A stretch of 64,000 nt of DNA from Cryobacterium mannosilyticum (GTDB lineage: Bacteria > Actinomycetota > Actinomycetes > Actinomycetales > Microbacteriaceae). Location: assembly GCF_004402705.1 (NCBI RefSeq), contig NZ_SOFM01000040.1, positions 1 to 64,000 on the forward strand. Direction: 5' to 3'. The position numbers and the translations under genes are program-made. Under the pieces are notes generated by a model, which ran no database searches, was not told the origin of the DNA, and saw only the letters and a list, made by a program, of their open reading frames with translations. Below are positions 1 through 8,204 of the stretch, piece by piece (the stretch's first letter is position 1; every line of letters begins with the position of its first letter).

Positions 1-85
1 TGATTATGCCGACAACATCCACTCCGATGCCAACAGCCACAAGGGACCCACCCTCAACATCGGCATAATCCGGACATCGGAATAA

Positions 86-382
86 TGCAGACCCAACCAT
101 GCGTTGAAGACACAGACCCGGTGGACCGTCTCGCAACAACCGGGCGGCATCCTCACCTGGACGTCACCGACCGGGCGGGAGTTCATCACCGAACCCGCCA
201 CGATACTGCCGACCGTGCTCCCCACCGGCCCGCCGACAGCCGGCCCGCCGACGGCCGGCCCGCCGCCAGTCGGACCACCGACGGCCGGCCCGCCGACAGC
301 CGGGCCACCGACGGCCGGCCCGCCGACAGCCGGGCCGCCGACGGCCACTGCCCCAGACCTCCCCGACGACCCGCCATTCTGA
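86..382 (+). pseudogene. C-terminal remnant of a DUF222/HNH endonuclease-like protein
   Basis: Translated in this frame the stretch begins with CRPNHALKTQTRW and continues with PGGILTWTSPTGREF and ends LPDDPPF. This matches what I know of the C-terminal end of actinobacterial DUF222/HNH endonucleases (histidine-rich HNH end, then a W-S-P-T-G strand and a PDDPPF tail). An in-frame TAA at 83-85 lies just upstream, and the preceding 82 bases do not give a recognisable HNH core. The body of the gene is therefore either outside the window in another frame or lost. A proline-rich run (GPPTA repeats) has expanded between the strand and the tail. It could be translated from TTG at 104 as a 92-residue peptide, but a decayed gene end is the simpler reading. 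Confidence 0.55.
224..346 (+). repeat. 15-bp tandem repeat encoding GPPTA units
   Basis: About eight imperfect copies of a 15-bp unit (consensus ccgacagccgggccg with ggc/agc variants) follow each other and read as GPPTA pentapeptides in the frame of the HNH remnant. The copies differ by one or two bases, so the array is not freshly expanded. It is the first of many short tandem repeats in this window. Confidence 0.8.
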
Positions 383-455
383 CTCATCGTCTTCTGCTCG
401 ATGCGGAATGCGTCCGCCGAAGCGCGCCGGGTATCCGGGACCAGCGGGCCGCGCC

Positions 456-461
456 CATAAT
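456..461 (+). promoter_or_regulatory. candidate -10 element for the sensor kinase operon
   Basis: CATAAT lies 5 bases ahead of the ATG at 467. That spacing would place transcription initiation at or next to the start codon, as in leaderless actinobacterial mRNAs. A weak Shine-Dalgarno-like tgagg also sits in the gap. No convincing -35 hexamer is visible, so this is a suggestion only. Confidence 0.3.
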
Positions 462-466
462 GAGGC

Positions 467-1966
467 ATGCCCGCCGAACGGTCCCCGCGCCGCACCCCGT
501 GGTTCCCGGCGGTCTCGGTGCGAGTGCGCATCCTCGCCTCGATCCTGCTGGTCGCAGCGGCCGGCATGGTCGCCGCCGGCACGACCGCCTATTTCGTGCA
601 GCGCGACAGCACTCTCGACAGCATTGACGCCGCTTTGGTCGGAGCGGTCAACGACGCTCGCTTCATCGCCACGGACTCGAAGGGCACGACCCTGAACGCC
701 GTGCTCGAGGCCGTGGTCCAGCAGATCCGGCCGGGCACGAATGAAGCCACCCTGGCCATCGTCAACGGCGCCGCAGCCCTCGCACCCGGCGGGGACGTCG
801 ACTTCCGCCTGGAGGAGAACCGGGGGTTCGTCGCCCGCGTCGTCGGTGAGACCGCCACCGGGAAGGTCGTGCTCGGCAACGTCCGCACGGACGGTCGCGC
901 GGTGCGCTACGTCGCCGCACCCGTCAGCGTCGCCGGCGACCCTGCCGCCGGCGTCTTCGTCGCAGCATTCGACCTCGACGCCGCGCTGAGGCCGGTGACG
1001 GACGCTCTCCTCACCTCGCTCAGGGTCACCCTCGCCGCCCTCGTCGTGCTGGGCCTGGTCAGCTGGCTGGTCTCCGGCCGGCTGCTGAGGCCCATCCGGG
1101 CGCTGCGGGAGGCGGCAGCCCGGATCACCGCCTCGGACGTGAGCGAGCGCATCCCCGTGGTCGGCCGGGACGACGTCTCCGAGCTCACCCGCACCGTCAA
1201 CGACATGCTCGATCGTCTCGACGGCGCCCTGACCGGCCAGCGACGGCTGCTCGATGACGTCGGCCACGAGCTCAAGACCCCGATCACGATCGTTCGCGGA
1301 CACCTCGAACTGATGGACGAGGACGACCCGGCCGATGTGGCGGCGACCCGCGCCCTCGCCATCGACGAGCTCGACCGGATGAACGGGCTCGTGCGCGACA
1401 TCTCGGCCCTCGCGGAGGTTCAGCGCCCGCTCGGCGTCACCCGCGCGCCGGTCGACATCGCGGTGCTCACCGAGCTCGTGCGCACGAAGGCGGCCGCGCT
1501 GTCCGGCCACCGCTGGGTGACGACCGAGACCGCGGACCTCGTGGTGCCGGTCGACGCCGGCAAACTCACCCAGGCTCTCCTGCAACTCGCCGCGAACGCC
1601 GTCAGCCATGGCAGCGCGGACGGGACGATCGAGATCGGGAGCGCCACCGGTCTGGACTCGACCGGCAACCCGAGACTGCGATTCTGGGTGCGAGACGAGG
1701 GGCCCGGGATCAGCGCCGACGCGCAGGAGCACATCTTCGAGCGGTTCCGGCGCGGGGCGACCGGGCGAGGCTCGACCGGATCGGGCCTCGGACTCGCGAT
1801 CGTGCGGGCCATCGCCGAAGCCCACGGCGGAACGGTCTCGGTCGCCTCCGCACCGGGACGCGGGGCCACCTTCACGATCGACCTGCCGCTCCCTCCGGTC
1901 GACGGGGCACCAGAATCAAGCCGGGCCGAAGCAGGCCGGGCCGAACCGATGGAGACAACGCTGTGA
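467..1966 (+). CDS. two-component sensor histidine kinase (HAMP type)
   Basis: This is a 499-residue membrane sensor kinase. A first membrane segment spans about residues 20-42 and a second about 180-203, bracketing a roughly 135-residue extracytoplasmic sensor region. A HAMP linker (RLLRPIRALREAA) follows, then the phosphoacceptor H-box with His267 in GHELKTPITI. The ATPase domain has an N-box (QLAANAVSH), a G1 box (VRDEGPGIS), an F-region (FERFRRG) and a G2 box (GSGLGLAIV), so all catalytic motifs are present. The stop overlaps the GTG of the response regulator by 4 bases, so the two are co-translated. The signal is not predictable from sequence. The two secreted acidic proteins just downstream on the other strand are plausible targets by position only. 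Confidence 0.93.
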   Translation: MPAERSPRRTPWFPAVSVRVRILASILLVAAAGMVAAGTTAYFVQRDSTLDSIDAALVGAVNDARFIATDSKGTTLNAVLEAVVQQIRPGTNEATLAIVNGAAALAPGGDVDFRLEENRGFVARVVGETATGKVVLGNVRTDGRAVRYVAAPVSVAGDPAAGVFVAAFDLDAALRPVTDALLTSLRVTLAALVVLGLVSWLVSGRLLRPIRALREAAARITASDVSERIPVVGRDDVSELTRTVNDMLDRLDGALTGQRRLLDDVGHELKTPITIVRGHLELMDEDDPADVAATRALAIDELDRMNGLVRDISALAEVQRPLGVTRAPVDIAVLTELVRTKAAALSGHRWVTTETADLVVPVDAGKLTQALLQLAANAVSHGSADGTIEIGSATGLDSTGNPRLRFWVRDEGPGISADAQEHIFERFRRGATGRGSTGSGLGLAIVRAIAEAHGGTVSVASAPGRGATFTIDLPLPPVDGAPESSRAEAGRAEPMETTL

Positions 1967-2619
1967 GCCGAATCCTGATCGCCGAAGACGAACTGCGCAT
2001 CGCGTCCTTCGTGGAGAAGGGGCTGGCCGCGGCCGGCTTCACCACCGTGACGGTGGGAACAGGCACCGACGCCCTCGACTTCGCGTTGACCGGCGGTTTC
2101 GACCTGCTCGTGCTCGACATCGGGCTGCCGGGCCTCGACGGCTACGAGGTGCTCCGCCGGTTGCGGGAACAGAAGTCGGTGCTGCCCGTGATCGTGCTCA
2201 CGGCGAGGGACTCGGCCGAAGACACCCTGGCGAGCCTGCAGGGCGGGGCGAATGACTACATGGCGAAACCGTTCCGGTTCGACGAGCTGCTCGCGCGCAT
2301 CCGGCTTCGCATGACGGATGCCGCGCCCGCGACGCAGCCCGACCTCGCGGTCGGGGGCCTTCGGCTCGATCTGCGCACGCGGCGGGCGCAGGTCGGGGAC
2401 CGCCAGGTCGACCTCTCGGCCCGGGAGTTCGCGCTGGCGGAGGAGTTCCTGCGCAACCCCGACCAGGTGCTCAGCCGGGAGCAGCTCCTCAGCCGGGTCT
2501 GGGGCTACGATTTCGACCCCGGCTCGAACATCGTCGACGTCTATGTCGGGTACCTGCGGGCGAAGTTCGGCGCCGAGCGGATCGAAACGGTCAGAGGAAT
2601 GGGCTACCGGCTGCGCTGA
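1963..2619 (+). CDS. OmpR-family DNA-binding response regulator
   Basis: The 218-residue protein has an N-terminal receiver domain with acidic pocket residues Glu8, Asp9 and Glu10 and phosphoacceptor Asp52 in VLDIGLPGLDGY. The conserved Thr (VIVLTARDS) and Lys (MAKPFRF) are present. The C-terminal winged helix (about 125-218) reads LSAREFALAEEFLRNP and ends GMGYRLR, typical of OmpR/PhoB regulators. It uses a GTG start overlapping the kinase stop, and it is the partner of that kinase. Direct ATGAGAA repeats at 3902-3930 could be a binding site, which is inference. Confidence 0.95.
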   Translation: MSRILIAEDELRIASFVEKGLAAAGFTTVTVGTGTDALDFALTGGFDLLVLDIGLPGLDGYEVLRRLREQKSVLPVIVLTARDSAEDTLASLQGGANDYMAKPFRFDELLARIRLRMTDAAPATQPDLAVGGLRLDLRTRRAQVGDRQVDLSAREFALAEEFLRNPDQVLSREQLLSRVWGYDFDPGSNIVDVYVGYLRAKFGAERIETVRGMGYRLR

Positions 2620-2635
2620 GCCGGTAGCCCATTCC
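2596..2635 (+). terminator. perfect 16-bp stem-loop overlapping the response-regulator stop
   Basis: The arms at 2596-2611 and 2620-2635 are perfectly complementary over 16 bp, with an 8-base loop that contains the stop region. The right arm lies immediately after the TGA, and the following gene is convergent. There is no clear T tract on the plus strand, as is usual in GC-rich actinobacteria. It could terminate both converging transcripts. Confidence 0.7.
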
Positions 2636-2655
2636 CTGCTGCGGGGGAGTGCTCG

Positions 2656-3162
2656 CTAGTCGTCGCTGCCGTGGTCTGAAGAGCCGTGGTCGTCGCTGCC
2701 GGAGTCGTCGCTGCCATGTCCGGATTCGCCCTGGTCGTCGTTCACGTCGTGGGTCGCCGGCACGGCAGGGGTGGCCGGAGTGGCCGCGTGGTCTTCGCCG
2801 TCCTCGTGGTGTGCGGGGGTTGCCGGGACGGCGGGGGTGGCGGCGTGTTCGGCGCCCTCGTGCTCGGCGTCTTCGCCGTCTTCGTGCGTCGCCGCGTCAT
2901 CGTCGCCGACCTCGGGAGTGGCGGTGCTGTCGTCGCTCGGGGCGTCGGTGTCCGTGCCGTCGGTGTCGTTGTCGTCCGCGTCATCGTGGGTGGCCGGATC
3001 GTCGACCGAGTTGTCGTCGACCGTCACGCTCGACGTGGGCGTCGTGGTGGGGTCGACGCCGTGACCGGGGTCGGCCTGGGCGGCGACGATGCCGATCGAC
3101 ATCAGGCCGGCGAGACCGAGGGAGGCAAGGACGATGGAGCGCTTCTTGGTCATCTTCAACAT
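2656..3162 (-). CDS. secreted acidic Asp/His-rich low-complexity protein
   Basis: I chose the ATG at 3162 (MLKMTKKRSIVL) because GAAAGG lies 7 bases upstream; the longer reading has no ribosome site. It gives 168 residues: a clear signal peptide (KKR, then a hydrophobic run ending VAAQA) and a mature part made almost entirely of Asp, Glu, His, Ala, Thr and Pro. Two degenerate copies of an HEDGED..HAATPA..PAVPAT block are visible, and the tail is GSDDHGSSDHGSDD-like. No family is recognised. The density of Asp and His suggests divalent-metal or proton buffering at the cell surface, but this is inference. It converges on the response-regulator gene and shares its orientation with the next small secreted gene. 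Confidence 0.7.
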   Translation of the reverse strand: MLKMTKKRSIVLASLGLAGLMSIGIVAAQADPGHGVDPTTTPTSSVTVDDNSVDDPATHDDADDNDTDGTDTDAPSDDSTATPEVGDDDAATHEDGEDAEHEGAEHAATPAVPATPAHHEDGEDHAATPATPAVPATHDVNDDQGESGHGSDDSGSDDHGSSDHGSDD

Positions 3163-3296
3163 GAACGGGCCTTTCGTTGGCGCCGGGTGGGCCGGCGGCT
3201 GGAACTGGAGGAATCTTGATACGCCTTTTACTCTCGGGTGCCGGGATAAGGCGTGCACGAGAGATCGGTGAGAGGTCTCTTAGGTTTGCGAGGGAG

Positions 3297-3806
3297 TCAG
3301 TCCTTGCCGCCGGACGTGCCGTCGCCGGAGCTGCCACTGCCGGAGCTGCCGCTGGAACCGCTCGTGCCGTCGCTGCCGCCGTCGTGACCCGCGTCGTCCT
3401 TCGAGGCGTCGCTGCCGCCGTGGTCGTCCACAACGACCGGGGCCGGGGCGGGAATGAGCTCAGGCTCCGGTTCTGCCCCGGGCGAGGACGAACCCGAGCC
3501 GGAGGAACCCGACCCGGACGACGAACCCGAGTCCTCACCCGGCGTGCCCGGCAGCTCGGCCGGACCGGACGTTGCTGCGGGTGACGGTGACCCCGCTGGT
3601 GTGCCGGCGGCCGGCCCCGTGTCGAGTTCCACGGTCACCGCCGGCACCTCGAGGACCCGGCCGGGCTGGTCCGCCAGGGCGAGGGCGCTGACCATCGAGG
3701 CCGCGGCAGCCGCCGCGACCAGGATTCCCAGCCCGCCGCCGACCGCGAACAGCGCGCGGCGGCGCCGGGCGGGACGGATGCCGGGTGTCGGTGTGTTCTC
3801 GCTCAT
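3297..3806 (-). CDS. single-pass membrane protein with Ser/Gly/Pro-rich exterior
   Basis: The start at 3806 (MSENTPTPGIRPARRRR) is set by GGAGGA 6 bases upstream. The 169-residue product has a short basic cytoplasmic N terminus and one membrane segment (about 20-45). The external region is low-complexity: TGPAAGTPAGSPSPA, then SGSSSGSG-type runs, and a C terminus of Ser, Gly, Asp and Lys. It may be a cell-wall-spanning linker or a partner of the acidic secreted protein downstream (134 bp away, same strand). No conserved domain is recognised. Its ribosome-binding region lies inside a 16-bp tandem duplication (3809-3840). Confidence 0.65.
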   Translation of the reverse strand: MSENTPTPGIRPARRRRALFAVGGGLGILVAAAAAASMVSALALADQPGRVLEVPAVTVELDTGPAAGTPAGSPSPAATSGPAELPGTPGEDSGSSSGSGSSGSGSSSPGAEPEPELIPAPAPVVVDDHGGSDASKDDAGHDGGSDGTSGSSGSSGSGSSGDGTSGGKD

Positions 3807-3808
3807 TG

Positions 3809-3840
3809 TGTCCTCCACGGGTCGTGTCCTCCACGGGTCG
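3809..3840 (-). repeat. perfect 16-bp direct duplication carrying the ribosome-binding site
   Basis: TGTCCTCCACGGGTCG occurs twice back to back (3809-3824 and 3825-3840). On the minus strand each copy contains GGAGGACA, so the gene starting at 3806 has two Shine-Dalgarno sequences, of which only the proximal one is correctly spaced. Confidence 0.85.
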
Positions 3841-3901
3841 GCACGCACCTCGGCCAGTCGTGGCCGGGGTCGGTGTCTGAGCGCAAGCCTGGGCTGATCC
3901 T

Positions 3902-3939
3902 ATGAGAAGCCGGCAAGGAGCGCATGAGAAAGTTCTTAT
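3902..3939. promoter_or_regulatory. candidate direct-repeat regulator site (ATGAGAA x2 plus ATAAGAA)
   Basis: ATGAGAA occurs at 3902-3908 and again at 3924-3930, 22 bp apart (two helical turns). A related ATAAGAA is present on the opposite strand at 3933-3939. Same-face direct repeats are the usual target of OmpR-type regulators, and one is encoded 1.3 kb away. The site is about 100 bp upstream of the reverse gene at 3806 and 150 bp upstream of pobA. Assignment to either is inference. Confidence 0.3.
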
Positions 3940-4085
3940 CCGGCGCCGCTGGGGACCGGCGGGGAATGCGGCCGGAGCAGGCCGGCCCGGGCATTGCCTT
4001 CCACTGAGTGAAAACATCTGCTACCGAAGGTCGGTCGACGCCGCATGATGAGGCCATCACCTGTCATCGTCGCTAGGAGAAACCC

Positions 4086-5267
4086 GTGTCCCCAGAAAAC
4101 ACCCGTGTCGCCATTATCGGTGCCGGCCCTGCAGGGCTTCTCCTCAGCTGGGCGCTGCGCGATGCCGGAATCGACTCGATCGTGGTCGAGAACCGCTCGC
4201 AGGAGTACGTGCTGGCCCGCATCCGTGCCGGTGTGCTGGAGCAGAGCGCGGTGGAGACCCTCACCCGGCTCGGCCTCGGCGATCGCCTCGCCGCCGAAGG
4301 GCTCGAGCACGACGGCATCTACCTGCAATTCGCGGGGGGGCGCCACAACATCGACTTCAACACGCTGATCGGCCGCACCGTCACGGTCTACGGGCAGCAG
4401 GAGGTCGTGAAAGACCTGATCAAAGCCCACACCGACGCCGGCTCGACGATCTACTACGAGGCGGCGGATGTCGCGGTGCACGACGTCGAGTCGACGTCGC
4501 CCCGGGTGACGTTCCGCCACGACGGCGAGGCCCACGAGATCACGGCCGACTTCATCGTCGGCGCCGACGGGTTCCACGGCGTGTGCCGCGCTTCCATCCC
4601 CCCGAAGGCGATCACCCTGTACGACCGCAGCTACCCGTTCGCCTGGCTGGGCATCCTCGCCGACGTGCCACCCTCGACCGACGAGCTGATCTACGCGCTG
4701 CACGAGGACGGCTTCGCCATGCACTCGATGCGCTCACCGCAGGTCTCCCGCCTCTACCTGCAGGTGGACACTGCGGACTCGATCGACCAGTGGCCGGACG
4801 AGCGCATCTGGGAGGAGCTGCAGACCCGGCTCGGCGTTCCCGGCTGGACCCTGCACGAGGGCGCCGTCACCGACAAGTCGATCACCCCGATGCGCAGCTT
4901 CGTCGCGTCCCGGCTCTCCTACGGCAACCTGTTCCTGGCCGGGGACGCCGGCCACATCGTGCCGCCCACCGGCGCGAAGGGACTGAACTCGGCCATCGCC
5001 GACGTCGTGCTGCTCGGCGCCGCACTGGTCGGCCACTACGCCGGGGACGACGCACCGCTGGCCGGCTACGGGGAGGCGGCCCTCCGCCGCCAGTGGAAGG
5101 TGCAGCAGTTCTCGCAGTCGATGACCGAGATGCTGCACCGCAACCCGGGTGACCTGCAGTCGGCCGCGTTCGACTACCGCAGCCAACTCGGCCGGCTGGA
5201 CTACCTCACCGGGTCGCTGCTCGCCCAGCGCGAACTCGCCGAGCAGTACACCGGCCTTCCGTTCTGA
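4086..5267 (+). CDS. pobA: 4-hydroxybenzoate 3-monooxygenase
   Basis: This FAD- and NAD(P)H-dependent aromatic hydroxylase converts 4-hydroxybenzoate to protocatechuate. The 393-residue length matches the family (about 394). The Rossmann FAD motif IIGAGPAGLLLSWAL is at residues 10-24, the DG motif is in IVGADGFHGVCR, and the second FAD motif is FLAGDAGHIVPPTGAKGLN. It starts with GTG preceded by AGGAG 6 bases upstream. It is followed after 37 bp by pcaH, so its product feeds directly into the next enzyme. No pobR-type regulator is adjacent. Confidence 0.95.
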   Translation: MSPENTRVAIIGAGPAGLLLSWALRDAGIDSIVVENRSQEYVLARIRAGVLEQSAVETLTRLGLGDRLAAEGLEHDGIYLQFAGGRHNIDFNTLIGRTVTVYGQQEVVKDLIKAHTDAGSTIYYEAADVAVHDVESTSPRVTFRHDGEAHEITADFIVGADGFHGVCRASIPPKAITLYDRSYPFAWLGILADVPPSTDELIYALHEDGFAMHSMRSPQVSRLYLQVDTADSIDQWPDERIWEELQTRLGVPGWTLHEGAVTDKSITPMRSFVASRLSYGNLFLAGDAGHIVPPTGAKGLNSAIADVVLLGAALVGHYAGDDAPLAGYGEAALRRQWKVQQFSQSMTEMLHRNPGDLQSAAFDYRSQLGRLDYLTGSLLAQRELAEQYTGLPF

Positions 5268-5304
5268 CCGCCCGCCCAGCCGACTCCCGAGAGGATTCAC
5301 CGTC

Positions 5305-6132
5305 ATGACAGATGAGACAGCCCCGGCTCCGGCCGTGCACCCCCTGGCCGACCGGGCGCCGACGCAGGCCTCCCAGGCCGAGATCTCCGACGAGATCCGG
5401 GCGATCGAGGCGGAGGCGCGCGCCCGGGTGGCAGACGGCGGTCAGCCGGAACTCCACCCGCGCCGCAACTACCCGCCCTACCGCAGTTCCATCCTGCGCC
5501 ACCCCACCCACGCCCTCGTGCGGGTCGACCCGGAGGAGGTCGAACGCGTCTCGCCGGCCTTCGGGCACACCGACGTCAACCCCCTCGAGAGCGACCTCAC
5601 CATCCAGCACAACGCGGAACCGCTCGGCGAGCGGATCACGGTCTCCGGCCGGGTGCTCGACGGTGAGGGCCGCCCGGTGCGCCACCAGCTGGTCGAGATC
5701 TGGCAGGCCAATGCCGGCGGGCGCTACGTGCACAAGCGCGACCAGCATCCGGCCCCGCTCGACCCGAACTTCACCGGCGTCGGCCGCGTGATCACGGGGG
5801 ACAACGGCGAATACTCGTTCACCACGATCAAGCCCGGCCCCTACCCGTGGCGCAACCACCTCAACGCCTGGCGGCCGGCGCACATCCACTTCTCCCTCTT
5901 CGGCACTGCGTTCACCCAGCGGTTGGTCACCCAGATGTACTTCCCGGGCGACCCGCTCTTCGCACTCGACCCGATCTACCAATCGATCACCGACCCTGCC
6001 GCCCGCGCGCGCCTGGTCGGCAGCTACGAGCACGAGCTGAGCGTGCCGGAATGGTCGCTCGGCTACCGCTGGGATATCGTTTTGACCGGCCCCAAATCCA
6101 CCTGGATGGAGAGCGAAGAAGCCCATGACTGA
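5305..6132 (+). CDS. pcaH: protocatechuate 3,4-dioxygenase beta subunit
   Basis: The beta subunit carries the non-heme Fe(III) of the intradiol ring-cleaving dioxygenase, which converts protocatechuate to 3-carboxy-cis,cis-muconate. The open frame extends upstream, but ATG 5305 (MTDETAPAP) has GAGAGG before it and fits the family. The product is 275 residues. The four iron ligands can be placed as Tyr141 (GGRYVHK), Tyr180 (GPYPWRNH), His193 and His195 (AHIHFS). Their spacing of 39, 13 and 2 is exactly that of the Pseudomonas enzyme. It overlaps pcaG by 8 bp. Confidence 0.96.
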   Translation: MTDETAPAPAVHPLADRAPTQASQAEISDEIRAIEAEARARVADGGQPELHPRRNYPPYRSSILRHPTHALVRVDPEEVERVSPAFGHTDVNPLESDLTIQHNAEPLGERITVSGRVLDGEGRPVRHQLVEIWQANAGGRYVHKRDQHPAPLDPNFTGVGRVITGDNGEYSFTTIKPGPYPWRNHLNAWRPAHIHFSLFGTAFTQRLVTQMYFPGDPLFALDPIYQSITDPAARARLVGSYEHELSVPEWSLGYRWDIVLTGPKSTWMESEEAHD

Positions 6133-6721
6133 TAAGTCCGTGACTGAGCAGCCGGCACCGGGATACGTCCAGACGCCGGCCCAGACGGTCGGACCGTTCT
6201 ACGGTTTCGCCCTGCCCTACGAGCGTGGCCCCGAACTCGTGCCCGGCCACCACCCGCATGCGATCCGGCTGCACGGCACCGTGACGGACGGCGCGGGCGA
6301 GCCGGTCCCTGACGCGATCCTCGAGATCTGGCAGGCCGACGAGAACGGCGTGCTCAGCCGCGAGCAGGGTGCGCTCGACCGCGACGGCTTCACCTTCACC
6401 GGATTCGGCCGGGCGGCCGTCAACCTCGCCGGGCACTACACCTTCACCACGGTGAAACCGGGCCAGGTCGGTGACGCCGCCCCGTACATCGTCGTGACGG
6501 TGTTCGCCCGCGGCCTGATCCACCACCTCTTCACCCGTGCCTACTTCCCCGAGGATGCCGCGGCGCACGCCGGCGACACCGTGCTCGGCGCTGTGCCGGC
6601 CGAGCGCAGGCAGACCCTGGTCGCCGTCGCCGACGGCACACCGGGCGGCGCCGCCTCCTACCGGTTCGACGTGCACCTGCAGGGCGACGCGGAGACCGTC
6701 TTCCTGGACTTCGATGCCTGA
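6125..6721 (+). CDS. pcaG: protocatechuate 3,4-dioxygenase alpha subunit
   Basis: The 198-residue alpha subunit shares the intradiol dioxygenase fold (QTVGPFYGFALPYE near residue 20, DAILEIWQADENG, GHYTFTTVKPG). As expected for PcaG it lacks the full Tyr/His iron set: IHHLFTRAYFPED replaces the AHIHFS segment of PcaH. It completes the dioxygenase heteromer. Both ends overlap neighbours by 8 bp (pcaH and pcaB), which implies translational coupling and equal subunit supply. Confidence 0.95.
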   Translation: MTDKSVTEQPAPGYVQTPAQTVGPFYGFALPYERGPELVPGHHPHAIRLHGTVTDGAGEPVPDAILEIWQADENGVLSREQGALDRDGFTFTGFGRAAVNLAGHYTFTTVKPGQVGDAAPYIVVTVFARGLIHHLFTRAYFPEDAAAHAGDTVLGAVPAERRQTLVAVADGTPGGAASYRFDVHLQGDAETVFLDFDA

Positions 6722-8204
6722 TCCGTCCGGGCCGGACCGGCCCTTCGATGTGGGACTGCTCGACCCGCTCGGCCACGGCAGCCGCGCGGCCGAGCTGACC
6801 GGCGATTCCGCCTGGCTGCAGGCGATGGTCGACGCCGAACTCGCGCTCACCCGGGCCCTGGTGGCCGCCGGTCTGGCCCCTGAGTGGATGGGCGCCGTCT
6901 GCGACGACCTCGCCGATGCCGGCCGGCTCGACCTCGCCGCGATCGCCGCCGAGGGCCAGGGCGGCGGCAACCCGGTCATCCCGCTCGTGAAGCACCTCGC
7001 CGCCGCCGCCGAGACCCTGCGCACCGGCGCCTCCGACCACCTCCACGTCGGTGCGACCAGCCAGGACATCCTCGACACCGCCGCGATGCTGGTGGCCCAC
7101 CGGGTGACCGGAGAGGTCAGCGCCCGGCTCGGCGACTACGCGGCCACCCTCGCCGGCCTGGCCGGCGCCCACCGCGGCACGGCCATGGCCGGCCGCACCC
7201 TCGGCCAGCAGGCCTCGCCGACCAGCTTCGGCTTCGTCGTCGCCGGCTGGCTCGACATGGCCCTGACCGCGATCGAGACCATCGACCGGCTGCGCGCCCG
7301 GCTGCCCGTGCAGCTCGGCGGCGCCGTCGGCAACCTCGCCGTGCTGCACCAGATCGCGACCCTCCGCGGCACCGGGGGGGATCCGGCGCACACCGTGGAC
7401 CTGGTCCTGCGGCGGTTCGCGTCGGGGCTCGGCCTGGCGGCGCCGTCCATCGCCTGGCACACCAACCGGCTCCCGGTCGTCGACCTTGCCGCCGGGCTCG
7501 CCGCCGCGACCGGGGCCGTGGGCGCCTTCGCGCTCGACGTGACGGTGCTCGCCCGCACCGAGATCGCCGAGGTCGGCGAGCACCTCGGCCAGGGCCAGGG
7601 TGGATCCTCCGCCATGCCGCACAAGCGCAACCCGGTCACCGCCGTGCTGATCACGGCCGCGGCCCGGCAGGCTCCCGGCCTCGTTGCGACGCTGTTCGGC
7701 AGCCTGCTCGCCGAGGACCAGCGCCCCAGCGGCGCCTGGCACGCCGAATGGCCGGCGCTGCGCGGGCTCGAACGGCTCACCCTTTCCGCGGTGGCCGGCG
7801 CCGCCGCACTCGCGGGCCGCCTCGACGTCGACCCCGAACGGATGCTCGCCAACCTCGAGATCACCGACGGGCTCGTGTGCAGCGAACGGGTCACCACGCT
7901 CCTGGCCGAGGCGCTCGGGAAGACGGCGGCCTTCGCCCTCGTGCAGCGGGCCTCGGCGGAGGCCGTCCGCACGAACCGTCCGCTGCGGGTGGTGCTGTCC
8001 GGCCTGCTCTCCGCCGACGGCCACGACGAGCAGCTCCGGGCCGGCGTCTGGGCGGCCTTCGACCTCGACCCGGGGCAGGACGGCCCCGGCATCGACCGGG
8101 TGCTCGACCGATTCCGGCTGGCCGCCGTCGCAGTGAATTCCCACGGGCTCGGCACGGCCGCCGCGCCCGGCTCCATCGATGCCGTGAGGACACCCGCACC
8201 ATGA
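6714..8204 (+). CDS. pcaB: 3-carboxy-cis,cis-muconate cycloisomerase
   Basis: This member of the fumarase/aspartase superfamily cyclises carboxymuconate to 4-carboxymuconolactone. The start at ATG 6714 (MPDPSGPDRPFDVGLLDP) overlaps pcaG by 8 bp and gives 496 residues. The superfamily signature GGSSAMPHKRNPV is present, as are the GATSQDILDTAAML and GRTLGQQASPTSFG blocks. It is slightly longer than the usual 350-450 residues through its C-terminal part. It overlaps pcaL by 4 bp (ATGA). Confidence 0.94.
   Translation: MPDPSGPDRPFDVGLLDPLGHGSRAAELTGDSAWLQAMVDAELALTRALVAAGLAPEWMGAVCDDLADAGRLDLAAIAAEGQGGGNPVIPLVKHLAAAAETLRTGASDHLHVGATSQDILDTAAMLVAHRVTGEVSARLGDYAATLAGLAGAHRGTAMAGRTLGQQASPTSFGFVVAGWLDMALTAIETIDRLRARLPVQLGGAVGNLAVLHQIATLRGTGGDPAHTVDLVLRRFASGLGLAAPSIAWHTNRLPVVDLAAGLAAATGAVGAFALDVTVLARTEIAEVGEHLGQGQGGSSAMPHKRNPVTAVLITAAARQAPGLVATLFGSLLAEDQRPSGAWHAEWPALRGLERLTLSAVAGAAALAGRLDVDPERMLANLEITDGLVCSERVTTLLAEALGKTAAFALVQRASAEAVRTNRPLRVVLSGLLSADGHDEQLRAGVWAAFDLDPGQDGPGIDRVLDRFRLAAVAVNSHGLGTAAAPGSIDAVRTPAP

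Noticed and set aside
6884..8200. Extended N terminus of PcaL reading back through pcaB
   Set aside because: The frame is open only because of GC content; the sequence upstream of 8201 is Arg/Pro-rich noise, and the ATG at 8201 matches the family start and overlaps the pcaB stop by 4 bp.
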